A model generated the notes under the pieces. That model made no database searches, was not told where the DNA came from, and was given only the letters and a program-made list of their open reading frames with translations. 64,000 nucleotides of DNA from Pseudomonadota bacterium (GTDB taxonomy: Bacteria; Pseudomonadota; Gammaproteobacteria; Xanthomonadales; Xanthomonadaceae). The stretch is from positions 248,001-312,000 of the forward strand of contig JAKACT010000001.1 of assembly GCA_021821195.1 (NCBI GenBank), read 5' to 3'. Positions 24,073-32,196 of this stretch are shown here, one piece after another. Within the stretch, counting starts at the first letter, position 1. Each line of letters starts with the position of its first letter. The position numbers and the translations under genes are program-made.

Positions 24073-24942
24073 ATGAAGAAGGTCCTCGAAGTCGCTGGCG
24101 CCCCAAGCCGGCACTGGGTCGGCAACGGGTTTCCCGTGCACGGCATGTTCGGCTACAACGGTTCGGGCGTGGCCGAACGCAGTCCGTTCCTGATGCTGGA
24201 TTACGCCGCGCCGGTGCGGTTCGAGCCGACCACCGAGCGCCGCGGCGTCGGCCAGCACCCGCACCGCGGGTTCGAGACCGTCACCATCGTCTACGAAGGC
24301 GAGGTGGAACACCGCGATTCCACCGGCAACGGCGGCGTCATCGGCAAGGGCGACGTGCAGTGGATGACCGCCGCCGGCGGCATCCTGCACGAGGAATTCC
24401 ACTCGCGGGCCTATGCCGCCAGCGGCGGCCCGTTCGAGATGGTCCAGCTGTGGGTCAACCTGCCGGCCAAGGACAAGATGGCAGCGCCAGGCTACCAAGG
24501 CATCCTGAACGCGCAGATCCCCGCCATCGCCCTGCCGGACGGCGCCGGGACGCTACGGTTGATTGCGGGCGAATACGCCGGCCAGCGCGGGCCGGCACGC
24601 ACCTTCACCCCGATGAACGTCTGGGACCTGCGGCTGGCCGCCGGCCAGCGGCTGTCGCTGCCGCAGCCGGAGGGTTGGACCACCCTGCTGGTGGTGCTGG
24701 ACGGCACGGTGCAGGTGAACGGCGAGGCGATCGTCCGCGCCGCCCAGATGGCCACGCTGTCCACCGCCGGCAGCGGGGTGGAGATCGAGGCCAGCGGCGA
24801 GGCGAAGCTGCTGCTGTTGGCTGGCGAGCCAATCGACGAGCCGGTCGTGGGTCATGGCCCGTTCGTGATGAACAGCCAGCAGGAGATCATCCAGGCCATC
24901 GCCGATTTCAACAGCGGCAAGTTCGGGCGCATGGCGGGGTAA
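24073..24942 (+). CDS. Pirin family protein
   Basis: The protein has 289 residues and the double-cupin layout of pirins. The N-terminal cupin carries the metal-site motif GVGQHPHRGFETVTIVYEG with the further ligands EHRD and HEEFHS. The C-terminal cupin (about 165-270) has lost most ligands, as is usual. Bacterial pirins include quercetin dioxygenases and redox-responsive modulators, so the exact role is open. GGAG stands 8 nt before the ATG. The upstream 120 bp (23950-24072) are distinctly AT-richer than the surroundings, a likely promoter region with no element I can name with confidence. It converges on tpx. Confidence 0.9.
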   Translation: MKKVLEVAGAPSRHWVGNGFPVHGMFGYNGSGVAERSPFLMLDYAAPVRFEPTTERRGVGQHPHRGFETVTIVYEGEVEHRDSTGNGGVIGKGDVQWMTAAGGILHEEFHSRAYAASGGPFEMVQLWVNLPAKDKMAAPGYQGILNAQIPAIALPDGAGTLRLIAGEYAGQRGPARTFTPMNVWDLRLAAGQRLSLPQPEGWTTLLVVLDGTVQVNGEAIVRAAQMATLSTAGSGVEIEASGEAKLLLLAGEPIDEPVVGHGPFVMNSQQEIIQAIADFNSGKFGRMAG

Positions 24943-24980
24943 TCCCGGGCCTCGGCGGCACGCCTAAACCGCAAACGGAA

Positions 24981-25007
24981 CCGGCGTCCCTACGACAGGG
25001 ACGCCGG
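24981..25007 (+). terminator. Hairpin after the pirin gene
   Basis: A perfect 11-bp GC-rich stem (24981-24991 with 24997-25007) with a 5-nt loop stands 38 bp after the pirin stop. No T-tract follows, so it may be a weak terminator or a transcript-stabilising hairpin. Confidence 0.5.
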
Positions 25008-25025
25008 ATGCCGTATCACCGGAAA

Positions 25026-25047
25026 CGCGCCCGCGCCTGCGGGCGCG
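25026..25047 (-). terminator. Terminator of tpx
   Basis: On the minus strand a 9-bp stem CGCGCCCGC with a 4-nt loop (25026-25047) is followed by TTT. It lies 6 bp beyond the tpx stop. Confidence 0.6.
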
Positions 25048-25053
25048 CTGCCG

Positions 25054-25554
25054 TCAGCCCAGCGCAGCGAGGGCTGCAGCGTAATCGGGTTCTTCGGTGA
25101 TTTCCGGCACCAGCTGGGTGTACAGCACCTTGTCATGGTCGTCCAGCACCACCACCGCGCGCGCGGCCACGCCGGCCAGCGGGCCGTCTTCCAGCGCCAC
25201 GCCATAGTCACGCAGGAACTCGCGCCCGCGCATGGTAGAAAGCATGGTGACGTTGTCGAGCCCCTCGGCGCCGCAGAAGCGCTGCTGGGCGAACGGCAGG
25301 TCGGCGGAGATGCACAGCACCGCGGTGTTGGCGAGGCCCGCGGCGTCCTGGTTGAAATGGCGCACCGAGGCCGCGCACACGCCGGTATCGACGCTCGGGA
25401 AGATGTTGAGGATCTTGCGCTTGCCGGCAAAGTCCGCCAGCGCGCGGTCGGACAGGTCGACGCCGACCAGGCGGAACGCCGGCGCCTGGTCGCCGAGCTG
25501 CGGAAGCTGGCCGCCGACGCGGACCGGGTTGCCTTTGAGGGTGACGCTGGACAT
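25054..25554 (-). CDS. tpx: Thiol peroxidase
   Basis: Tpx (166 residues; E. coli 168) is an atypical two-cysteine peroxiredoxin that reduces hydroperoxides using thioredoxin. The peroxidatic cysteine is in [17 protein letters not shown] (about residue 60) and the resolving cysteine in [11 protein letters not shown] (about 94). The usual N-terminal LKGNPV and late [15 protein letters not shown] segments are present. The ATG at 25554 has a strong AGGAG site. It is monocistronic, bounded by a terminator. Confidence 0.97.
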   Translation of the reverse strand: MSSVTLKGNPVRVGGQLPQLGDQAPAFRLVGVDLSDRALADFAGKRKILNIFPSVDTGVCAASVRHFNQDAAGLANTAVLCISADLPFAQQRFCGAEGLDNVTMLSTMRGREFLRDYGVALEDGPLAGVAARAVVVLDDHDKVLYTQLVPEITEEPDYAAALAALG

Positions 25555-25627
25555 ATGGAACTCCTGAGCAGAACGATGAATGGGACACCCATGCTAGGTC
25601 GGCAGGCGTAAGCCCGCCGTCATGGCG

Positions 25628-26398
25628 TCACGGCACCACGGCCGTCCATGCGGGCGTGGCGAACTTGTCCAGCGCCAGCGCTTCCGCCCGCGCCAGTTCG
25701 TCCGGGCGGACGGCAGCGTCGGACAGGCCGTGCGTATTGCGGAAAGTCTCGATCATGCGCGCGATGACCTCGGCGCGACCCAGCCCGGTCTGGCTGCGCA
25801 ACGGGTCCACCCGTTTGTTGGCGCTCTGGGTGGCCTTGTCGGACAGCTTCTCGCGGCCGATCCGCAGCACCTGCAGCATCTTGTCGGCATCGATGTCGTA
25901 GGCCATGGTCACGTGGTGCAGCACCGCCTTGCCGCGGCGCATCTGCGCGGCGCCGGCGATCTTGCCGGCCTTCGAGGCGATGTCGTTGAGCGGCTGGTAC
26001 CAAGCCTCGATGCCGAGCGTGCGCAGCGCCTCCAGCACCCACGCGTCCATGAACGCGTAGGACTGCTCGAACGACATCCCCGCCACCAGCGATTCCGGCG
26101 CCGACAGCGAATAGGTGATGGTATTGCCCGGCTCGATGAACATCGCGCCGCCACCGGTGATCCTGCGCACCACCTCGATGCCGTGGCGCGCCGCGCCGTC
26201 GGGATCCACCTCGTTGCGCAGCGACTGGAAGCGCCCGATCACCACCGCCGGCGACGCCCATTCCCAGACCCGCAGCGTCGGCGGGCGGCGGCCGGCCGCC
26301 ACCTCGTCGGTGAGTACTTCGTCCAGCGCCATGTGCAGCGCCGGCGATTGCGGCCCCGCGTGGACCAGCTGCCAGTCGAACGCACGCCAGGCGCTCAT
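25628..26398 (-). CDS. lplA: Lipoate-protein ligase A, catalytic domain protein
   Basis: The protein has 256 residues and is the biotin/lipoate ligase catalytic domain. It shows RRITGGGAMFIEPGNTITYSL (lipoate-binding loop), the catalytic lysine region SKAGKIAGAAQMRRGKAVLHH and a closing helical part. It lacks the accessory C-terminal domain present in E. coli LplA; that domain is encoded by the preceding gene, which overlaps it by 4 bp (ATGA). Together they would lipoylate E2 and GcvH proteins by ATP-dependent transfer of free lipoate. It is the last gene of the operon starting with the aminotransferase. Confidence 0.9.
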   Translation of the reverse strand: MSAWRAFDWQLVHAGPQSPALHMALDEVLTDEVAAGRRPPTLRVWEWASPAVVIGRFQSLRNEVDPDGAARHGIEVVRRITGGGAMFIEPGNTITYSLSAPESLVAGMSFEQSYAFMDAWVLEALRTLGIEAWYQPLNDIASKAGKIAGAAQMRRGKAVLHHVTMAYDIDADKMLQVLRIGREKLSDKATQSANKRVDPLRSQTGLGRAEVIARMIETFRNTHGLSDAAVRPDELARAEALALDKFATPAWTAVVP

Positions 26399-26727
26399 GC
26401 CGCCTCCGTCGCGTCGATGGCGCGCCGCACCGCGACCGCGACCGCGTCGGCGCTGATGCCGTACATCCGCACCTGCGCCGGCAGCGCCGCCTGCACCACT
26501 GCGGCCAGCGCCTCCGTATCGGCGTCTGTCCCCTGCCCGGCCAGCGCCGCGTTGATCGCGTCCAGCGCCTCGTCCGGTTCGAGGAAGAAATCCCCGCTCA
26601 CCGCCACCTGCGCCAGCCGACCGTGGTGGATGGCCACGTCGGCCACCACCAGCTTGCCGCCGGGCATCTTGTACTCGCCATGTCCGTGCATGCCGGCATT
26701 GTCCGCCGGCGCCGATGCCGCCGCCAT
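26395..26727 (-). CDS. Lipoate-protein ligase accessory subunit (LplB-like)
   Basis: The product (110 residues from ATG 26727, 114 from a GTG at 26739) matches the accessory C-terminal domain of lipoate ligases: HGEYKMPGGKLVVADVAIHH, GRLAQVAVSGDFFLEPDEAL, then helices to the end. In Thermoplasma the same domain is a separate LplB protein required for the adenylation step. The GTG at 26739 overlaps the stop of the omega-amidase gene in GTGA, which argues for the longer form; the ATG has slightly better spacing from GAGG. The stop overlaps lplA. A split enzyme with the accessory gene first is unusual for a gammaproteobacterium. Confidence 0.85.
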   Translation of the reverse strand: MAAASAPADNAGMHGHGEYKMPGGKLVVADVAIHHGRLAQVAVSGDFFLEPDEALDAINAALAGQGTDADTEALAAVVQAALPAQVRMYGISADAVAVAVRRAIDATEAA

Positions 26728-26735
26728 GACCCCGG

Positions 26736-27563
26736 TCACGCCTCGAGGTTGAAGGCATCCGCATCGCGCAGCGCCGGGAAGCGCTGGCGCTGCGCGTGCA
26801 GCTCCGCCGCCTGCAGGGTGGTGGTGGCCACCACTTCGGCGTCCATGCACTCGCTGACCGGCTGGCCGAGGAAATCGATCACCGCGCTGTCGCCGCTGTA
26901 GTGCAGGCCGTTGCCGTCAGTGCCGACCCGGTTGACGCCGACCACGTAGCTGACGTTCTCGATGGCGCGCGCGCGCAGCAACGTCTTCCACGCATAACTG
27001 CGCACCGACGGCCAGTTGGCGACGTACAGCGCCAGGTCGTAGTCCGGCAGGCCCGGGCGCGCGGCGTTGTAGCGGTTGCGCGAGAACACCGGGAAGCGCA
27101 GGTCGTAGCAGACCTGCAGCAGGATGTGCCAACCCTTCCATTCCACGATCACCCGGCGGTCGCCGGCGGCATAGCGTTCGTGCTCGTTGGCGAACGAGAA
27201 CAGGTGGCGCTTGTCGTAATGGGCCAGCCCGCCACCGGGCGCCGCGAACAGCATGCGGTTGTAGACGCCGTCGCCATCGCGCAACTGCACGCTGCCGGTA
27301 ACGGCGGCATCCAGCCGATCCGCCTGCTCCAGCAGCCAGTCCACGGTGGCGCCCTGCATGTCCTCGGCCGCGGCCACCGCGTCGTTGGAAAACCCGCTGG
27401 TGAAGGTTTCCGGCAGCACCACCAGGTCGGTGATGCCGTGCAGCGGCGCGATCAGCCCGGCGTAGTAGTCGCGGTTGGCCGCGGGGTCGTGCCAGCGGGT
27501 CTCGCCCTGCACGATCGAGACGCGCAGGTCGGACTGGGGAGCGGAATCATCCATGGAGGTCAT
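26736..27563 (-). CDS. Nitrilase-family omega-amidase (YafV/MtnU-like)
   Basis: The enzyme has 275 residues with the C-N hydrolase triad: Glu in VVLPETFTSGF, Lys in YDKRHLFSFANE and Cys in LLQVCYDLRFPVFSRN. The SFANEHERYAAG block and the NWPSVRSYAWKTLLRARAIEN block are typical of the YafV/Nit2 omega-amidase clade, which hydrolyses alpha-ketoglutaramate and alpha-ketosuccinamate. In the methionine salvage pathway this removes the product of glutamine-dependent transamination. The gene overlaps the Msr gene upstream (ATGA at 27560-27563) and abuts the LplB gene, so it is in the middle of the operon. The aminotransferase two genes upstream fits as its partner. Confidence 0.92.
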   Translation of the reverse strand: MTSMDDSAPQSDLRVSIVQGETRWHDPAANRDYYAGLIAPLHGITDLVVLPETFTSGFSNDAVAAAEDMQGATVDWLLEQADRLDAAVTGSVQLRDGDGVYNRMLFAAPGGGLAHYDKRHLFSFANEHERYAAGDRRVIVEWKGWHILLQVCYDLRFPVFSRNRYNAARPGLPDYDLALYVANWPSVRSYAWKTLLRARAIENVSYVVGVNRVGTDGNGLHYSGDSAVIDFLGQPVSECMDAEVVATTTLQAAELHAQRQRFPALRDADAFNLEA

Positions 27564-28894
27564 GCCTTGGGCGGATCGGGAAGGAATTTCAGCACGTTGC
27601 CGTTGATGCAGTAGCGCTTGCCGGTGGGCGGCGGGCCGTCGTCGAACACGTGCCCGAGGTGGATGCCGGAGCTGGTGCTGCGCACCTCGACGCGGCGCAT
27701 GCCGTGGCTGTCGTCCTGCAGGAATTCCAGCGCGCCGGGCATCGGCTCGAAGAAGCTCGGCCAGCCGCAGGCGCTGTCGAACTTGGCGTCACTGCGGAAC
27801 AGCGCCGCACCGCTGATGGGGTCGAAATAGGTGCCGGGGCGCGACTCGTACAGGTGCGCCCCCGTGCCCGGCAGCTCGGTGCCGGATTCGAAGGCGATGC
27901 GCTGCTGTTCGGGGCTGAGCAGGTGGAAACCCAGCCACTGCCAGAACTTCCTGGCATCGCCGGCGTAGCCCGTGAAGCGCGAGACCTCCTTGCCCTGCTG
28001 GAACAGCACGATGGTCGGCGTGCCCAGCAGCGGGCCGGCCAGCGTCCAGCCCGTCGGCGCCTTCTGCGACCGGGTCGTGGCGAAGGGCACGTCGGCCTTC
28101 CAGCCGGCCAGCACATCGGCCTCGAACTTCTCGCAATACGGGCAGTCCTCGGCGTCGTACACCACCAGCTGGCGGTCGGCGCGCAGCGTGCTGGCTTCCA
28201 GCGGCGGCGTGGTGGTGACCGCTGCGTCAAGGCCGAACTTCACCCCGGTGCCGCCCAGCCCGCAGTAGCCGTTCGGGTTCTTCTCGAGGTAGTCCTGGTG
28301 CGACTCCTCCGCGCGGTTGTAATGGCGCAGCGGGAGGATCTCGGTGGTGATCCGGCCATAGCCCGCGCGGGCGAGGTTCTTCTGGTAGATGTCGCGGCTC
28401 TGTTCGGCCAGCGTCTCCTGCGCCTGGGTGGTGAAATAGATCGCGCTGCGGTAGTTGCTGCCGATGTCGTTGCCCTGGCCGTCGGCCTGGGTGGGGTCGT
28501 GGTTTTCCCAGAACGCCGCCAGCAGGGTCATCAGGTCCAGCCGCTTGGGATCAAACCGCACCCGCACCACCTCGGCATGGTTGCGGGTCTGGCTGCGGCC
28601 GGCGCGGATCAGCCGCTCCTCGCGCAGCACGTCCTCGTAGGTCACTTTGGGCGCATCGCCACCGGCATAGCCCACCTCGACATCGGCCACGCCAGGGACC
28701 GCGCGCAGGCGTTTTTCCGCGCCCCAGAAGCAGCCCATGCCGAAATAGATGTCCTGCAGCTGTTGCGTGTCCATGGCGTCGCCTCCTGTCCGTGGCATGA
28801 CCGGGCGGGCCTGCAGGGCCCGCCATCCCAAGAATGCCGCTGCGCCCGTCAGCAGCAGTGCGAACAACAGGGCGATGGTCTTGTCGGCCTGCAT
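27560..28894 (-). CDS. msrAB: MsrA-thioredoxin-MsrB fusion methionine sulfoxide reductase, membrane-anchored
   Basis: The protein has 444 residues in four parts. An N-terminal hydrophobic anchor or signal (residues 6-24) is followed by MsrA (about 48-215) with catalytic C55 in GCFWG. A thioredoxin-like domain (about 235-320) follows, with CPYC at 251-254 and the cis-Pro loop GTPTIVLFQQGKEV. MsrB (about 325-440) has CGWPSF and catalytic C429 in RYCINGN. The two zinc CxxC pairs of many MsrB enzymes are missing (YFDPISGAALF). Neisseria PilB has the order thioredoxin-MsrA-MsrB; here the redox domain is in the middle. It would repair both sulfoxide stereoisomers on exported proteins. The ATG at 28894 has GGAGG at 5 nt. 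Confidence 0.93.
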   Translation of the reverse strand: MQADKTIALLFALLLTGAAAFLGWRALQARPVMPRTGGDAMDTQQLQDIYFGMGCFWGAEKRLRAVPGVADVEVGYAGGDAPKVTYEDVLREERLIRAGRSQTRNHAEVVRVRFDPKRLDLMTLLAAFWENHDPTQADGQGNDIGSNYRSAIYFTTQAQETLAEQSRDIYQKNLARAGYGRITTEILPLRHYNRAEESHQDYLEKNPNGYCGLGGTGVKFGLDAAVTTTPPLEASTLRADRQLVVYDAEDCPYCEKFEADVLAGWKADVPFATTRSQKAPTGWTLAGPLLGTPTIVLFQQGKEVSRFTGYAGDARKFWQWLGFHLLSPEQQRIAFESGTELPGTGAHLYESRPGTYFDPISGAALFRSDAKFDSACGWPSFFEPMPGALEFLQDDSHGMRRVEVRSTSSGIHLGHVFDDGPPPTGKRYCINGNVLKFLPDPPKA

Positions 28895-28915
28895 CACGGC
28901 CTCCGGGTTGTGGCG

Positions 28916-30064
28916 TTACAGCTTGGACAGGTGCTCGATGGCGCGGTTCACCGTGTCCTCGTTCTTGGCGAAACACAGCCGCAGCAGGCGCTGCCCGGCC
29001 GGCGCCGCCGCATAGAACGGCGACAGCGGGATGCCGGTCACGCCGTGCTCCACGGTCAGCCAGCGCGCGAACTCCAGGTCCGGCAGGTCGCTGACGGCCG
29101 AATAGTCCACCAGCTGGAAGTACCCGCCGGGCACCGGCAGCGGCTTGAACCGGGTCTGGGCCAGCTGCGCGCGGAAGCGGTCGCGCTTGTCCTGGTAGAA
29201 GGCGCCGAGCTGCTCGTAGTGTTCCGGCTCCTGCATGATCATTTCGGCGAAAGCGTGTTGCGACGGCGTGAAGCTGCAGAACACGTTGTACTGGTGGACC
29301 TTGCGGAACTCCGCCGACAGCGCCGGCGGCGCGATCGCGTAGCCCAGCTTCCAGCCGGTGCAGTGGTAGGTCTTGCCGAAGCTGGAAATGACGAAGCTGC
29401 GCTCGCGCAGTTCCGGGTACAGCAGCGCGGATTCATGGCGGGCGCCGTCGAACACGATGTGTTCGTACACCTCGTCGCTCAGCAGCACGATGTCGGTGCC
29501 CTGCAGCAACGCGATCAGGGCCTGCATGTCGGCGGCGGTGAACATTGCGCCGGACGGGTTGTGCGGGCTGTTGACCATCAGCATGCGCGTCTTCGGCGTG
29601 ATCGCCGCGCGCACCGCATCCCAGTCCGGGGCGAAGGTGGCCGGATCCAGCGGCACGTGCACCGCGGTGGCGCCAGCCAGCTCGATGGCCGGCTCGTAGC
29701 AGTCGTAGCAGGGGTCGAGGACGATGACTTCCTCGCCCGCGCGCACCACCGCGTGGATGGCATTGAAGATCGCTTCGGTGGCGCCGCTGGTGACGGTGAT
29801 CTCGGCATCCACGTCCGGGCGCCAGCCATGGCAGCGCTCGGTCTTGGCGGCGATGGCCTGGCGCAGCGCAGGAATGCCGGTCATCGGCGCGTACTGGTTG
29901 TGGCCGGCCTGCATGGCCCGCGACAGCGCGTCCACCAGCCGCGCCGGCACCGGGAAATCCGGGAAGCCCTGGCCAAGGTTGACCGCGCCGTGCTCGGCCG
30001 CCAGCTGCGACATCACGGTGAAGATGGTGGTGCCGACCTTCGGCAGTTTGGTGTCCAGACGCAT
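28916..30064 (-). CDS. Methionine/glutamine aminotransferase, YbdL (MtnE) type
   Basis: The enzyme has 382 residues (E. coli YbdL 386), a fold type I PLP aminotransferase. Visible are NLGQGFPDFPVPARLV, MLMVNSPHNPSGAMFT, the PLP-Asp region LLSDEVYEHIVFDG, the Schiff-base lysine in SSFGKTYHCTGWKLGY and the arginine in RLLRLCFAKNEDT. YbdL/KAT-type enzymes use methionine, its 2-oxo acid and glutamine, and serve as MtnE in methionine salvage. The ATG at 30064 lacks a clear ribosome site; an in-frame ATG at 30088 is an alternative. It is the first gene of the operon, 21 nt before msrAB. The omega-amidase downstream supports a glutamine-dependent salvage role. Confidence 0.92.
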   Translation of the reverse strand: MRLDTKLPKVGTTIFTVMSQLAAEHGAVNLGQGFPDFPVPARLVDALSRAMQAGHNQYAPMTGIPALRQAIAAKTERCHGWRPDVDAEITVTSGATEAIFNAIHAVVRAGEEVIVLDPCYDCYEPAIELAGATAVHVPLDPATFAPDWDAVRAAITPKTRMLMVNSPHNPSGAMFTAADMQALIALLQGTDIVLLSDEVYEHIVFDGARHESALLYPELRERSFVISSFGKTYHCTGWKLGYAIAPPALSAEFRKVHQYNVFCSFTPSQHAFAEMIMQEPEHYEQLGAFYQDKRDRFRAQLAQTRFKPLPVPGGYFQLVDYSAVSDLPDLEFARWLTVEHGVTGIPLSPFYAAAPAGQRLLRLCFAKNEDTVNRAIEHLSKL

Positions 30065-30163
30065 GTCGTTGCCGTTTGCAGCGGGCATTCCAGTGTACGG
30101 AATCCACGCCCGCCCGGATGCGCGTACGGGTGCAGACCGGTGGGCGCGCGCCGGGCGGGCCGG

Positions 30164-30169
30164 TAGAAT
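30164..30169 (+). promoter_or_regulatory. -10 element directly in front of ccmA
   Basis: TAGAAT at 30164-30169 would place the transcription start at about 30175-30177, only 2-4 nt before the ccmA ATG at 30179. There is no ribosome binding site. This suggests a leaderless or nearly leaderless mRNA. The -35 region is poor. Confidence 0.4.
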
Positions 30170-30178
30170 CGGCGGCCC

Positions 30179-30826
30179 ATGCCCGATTCCCGCACGCCTT
30201 CCCGCCCCCTGCTCGCCGCGCACGGGCTGGCATTCTCGCGCGACGAGACGCCGGTGTTCGGGCCGCTGGATTTTTCCGTCGACGCGGGCGAGGCGCTGCT
30301 GGTGCAGGGCGGCAATGGCGCGGGCAAGACCACGCTGCTGCGCGTGCTGGCGGGCCTGCTGCGCGCCGACACCGGCAGCGTGGACGTCGATGGGCAGCCC
30401 GCGCGGCCCGAGTCCCGCGCCCGCCACATCGCCTACCTGGGGCACCTGCCGGGCCTGAAGGCCGACCTGTCGGCGCTGCGCAACCTGGAATACCTGTGCG
30501 GGCTGCACGGCCGTCGCGCCCGGCAGACGCCTGGGGCGGCGATGGCCATCGTCGGCCTGGGCGGGTTCGAAGACGCGCCGCTGCGCACTCTCTCCGCCGG
30601 GCAGAAAAAGCGCCTCGGACTGGCAAGGCAGTGGCTGTCGCCGGCGCCGCTGTGGCTGCTGGACGAGCCCTACGCCAACCTCGACCTGGACGGCATCCAG
30701 CTGGTCAACCGGATGGTGGAGGCGCACCTGCGCGAAGGCGGCGCCGCGCTGATCACCACCCACGGCGCCTACGCCGCGCCGCCGGTGCGCACCCGCCTGC
30801 TGGAATTGAAGAGGCCCGCGCCATGA
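30179..30826 (+). CDS. ccmA: Heme exporter ATP-binding protein CcmA
   Basis: CcmA (215 residues) is the ATPase of the CcmABCD complex, which releases heme-loaded CcmE during cytochrome c maturation. It has Walker [10 protein letters not shown] (about residue 41), the signature [16 protein letters not shown], Walker [13 protein letters not shown] and the switch His in ALITTHGAY. It is the first gene of the ccm cluster. The stop overlaps the ccmB start in ATGA. A -10 hexamer lies just before the start codon. Confidence 0.97.
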   Translation: MPDSRTPSRPLLAAHGLAFSRDETPVFGPLDFSVDAGEALLVQGGNGAGKTTLLRVLAGLLRADTGSVDVDGQPARPESRARHIAYLGHLPGLKADLSALRNLEYLCGLHGRRARQTPGAAMAIVGLGGFEDAPLRTLSAGQKKRLGLARQWLSPAPLWLLDEPYANLDLDGIQLVNRMVEAHLREGGAALITTHGAYAAPPVRTRLLELKRPAP

Positions 30827-31494
30827 TGTGGCAGGCCGCCCGCGCATTGATGATCCGCGACCTGCAGCTGCTGTGGGCGCGCCGTGGCGACGCCCTGCAG
30901 CCGGCGCTGTTCGCGCTGTTGACCGTGGTGTTGTTCGCGCTGGGCTTGGGCGGCGATGCCAAATCGCTGGCGCCGGTGGCCGCGGCGGTGCTGTGGCTGG
31001 CCGCCCTGCTGGCCGGGCTGCTGGCGCTCGACAACCTGTTCCGTGGCGACGCCGAGGACGGCTCGCTGGAGCAGTGGATGCTGGCGCCGGTGCCACTGTG
31101 GTGGCTGGTGCTGGTGCGCACCCTGATGCACTGGGCCACCACCGCCCTGCCACTGGTCATCGCGGTACCGCTGCTGGGCGAACTGCTGCACCTGCCGCAT
31201 GCGCAGCTGCCGGTGCTGATGCTGTCGCTGCTGCTGGGCACGCCGATCCTCAGCCTGCTGGGCGCGGTGGTCGCCGCGCTGACCGTGGGCATGCGCCGCG
31301 CCGGCATCCTGGTCGCGCTGCTGGCGCTGCCGCTGTACGTGCCGGTGCTGGTGTTCGGCGCAGGTTCGGTGGCGGCGCACGCGCAGGGCTTCGATGCGGT
31401 CGGCGCGCTGCTGCTGCTGGGTGCCGGGCTGGCGCTGGCGCTGGCGCTGGCCCCGGTCACCGCCGCCGCCGCGCTGCGCATCGCCCATTCATGA
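30823..31494 (+). CDS. ccmB: Heme exporter permease CcmB
   Basis: CcmB (223 residues) is the six-helix membrane subunit of CcmABCD. Hydrophobic segments begin at [37 protein letters not shown] and continue to [20 protein letters not shown]. The conserved [32 protein letters not shown] stretch, here around residues 67-98, marks the family. The first of two adjacent ATG codons overlaps the ccmA stop. Confidence 0.95.
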   Translation: MMWQAARALMIRDLQLLWARRGDALQPALFALLTVVLFALGLGGDAKSLAPVAAAVLWLAALLAGLLALDNLFRGDAEDGSLEQWMLAPVPLWWLVLVRTLMHWATTALPLVIAVPLLGELLHLPHAQLPVLMLSLLLGTPILSLLGAVVAALTVGMRRAGILVALLALPLYVPVLVFGAGSVAAHAQGFDAVGALLLLGAGLALALALAPVTAAAALRIAHS

Positions 31495-31506
31495 GGCAGC
31501 GCGGGC

Positions 31507-31549
31507 TTGAGATGGATCAATGTCCATTTAACGAATGGAGTACGACAAT
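31507..31549 (+). promoter_or_regulatory. FNR/Anr-type site and -10 of the azurin gene
   Basis: TTGAGATGGATCAA (31507-31520) matches the FNR-family consensus TTGATnnnnATCAA at nine of ten bases. A -10-like GACAAT lies at 31544-31549. The centre of the site falls about 42 nt before the predicted start at 31556, the usual position for FNR activation. Azurin genes of Pseudomonas are known Anr targets. This suggests oxygen-limited induction of azurin independent of ccmA-ccmB. Confidence 0.6.
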
Positions 31550-31598
31550 GGCGCGCCTGGCCCTAGCGGCCAGCCCCATTCTTTTTGGAGCATTTGCA

Positions 31599-32171
31599 AT
31601 GAAGTCCCGTCACATCCTGCTCGCCGGTGCGGTTGCGCTGGCCCTCTCCGCCTGCGGCAACTCGTCCGCGCCCGCCGACTCCGCCGCCCCGGCCGATGCG
31701 GCGCCGGCCGCCGAAGCCCCCGCCGCGGCCCCGGTCGAGGCGGCTCCGGCCGAAGCCGCCCCGGCCGCCGCCAGCACCAAGCCGGCCGTGGTCGAAAACT
31801 GCGCCACCACCATCGAATCGAACGACGCGATGCAGTACAACGCCGACTCGATCACCGTGCCGGCCAGCTGCACCCAGTTCACCATCAACCTGAAGCACGT
31901 CGGCACCATGGCCGCCAACGTCATGGGCCACAACGTGGTGATCGCCAAGGAAGCCGACATGGCCGGCATCGCCGCCGACGGCGCCTCCAACGCCGCCGAG
32001 CACGTCAAGGAAGGCGACGCGCGTTCGATCGCCCACACCAAGGTCATCGGCGGCGGCGAGTCTGCCTCGGTGACCTTCGACGTGGCCAAGATCAAGGACG
32101 GCGGCTACAAGTTCTTCTGCAGCTTCCCGGGCCACCTGGCGCTGATGCAGGGCTCCATCCAGGTCCAGTAA
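31599..32171 (+). CDS. azu: Azurin (lipoprotein type)
   Basis: Azurin (190 residues) is a type I copper electron carrier. It begins with a lipoprotein signal (lipobox LSAC, Cys19), then an Ala/Pro/Glu linker of about 45 residues, then the azurin domain. Copper ligands are His in VMGHNVVIAKEADM and Cys, His, Met in FFCSFPGHLALMQG. The disulfide cysteines are in VVENCATTI and VPASCTQF. The long Ala/Pro linker resembles the tethered, outer-membrane azurins (Laz) of Neisseria. GGAG stands 9 nt before the ATG. The gene lies between ccmB and ccmC, which is unusual, with its own FNR-type promoter. Confidence 0.95.
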   Translation: MKSRHILLAGAVALALSACGNSSAPADSAAPADAAPAAEAPAAAPVEAAPAEAAPAAASTKPAVVENCATTIESNDAMQYNADSITVPASCTQFTINLKHVGTMAANVMGHNVVIAKEADMAGIAADGASNAAEHVKEGDARSIAHTKVIGGGESASVTFDVAKIKDGGYKFFCSFPGHLALMQGSIQVQ

Positions 32172-32176
32172 TCCGC

Positions 32177-32196
32177 GCCACCCGCGGCCGGGTGGC
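32177..32196 (+). terminator. Hairpin after the azurin gene
   Basis: A 7-bp stem (GCCACCC, 32177-32183, with 32190-32196) and a 6-nt loop begin 6 bp after the azurin stop. No T-tract follows, so termination would be partial; ccmC could be read through or use a weak extended -10 (TGGTATCCT, 32248-32256). Confidence 0.4.
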
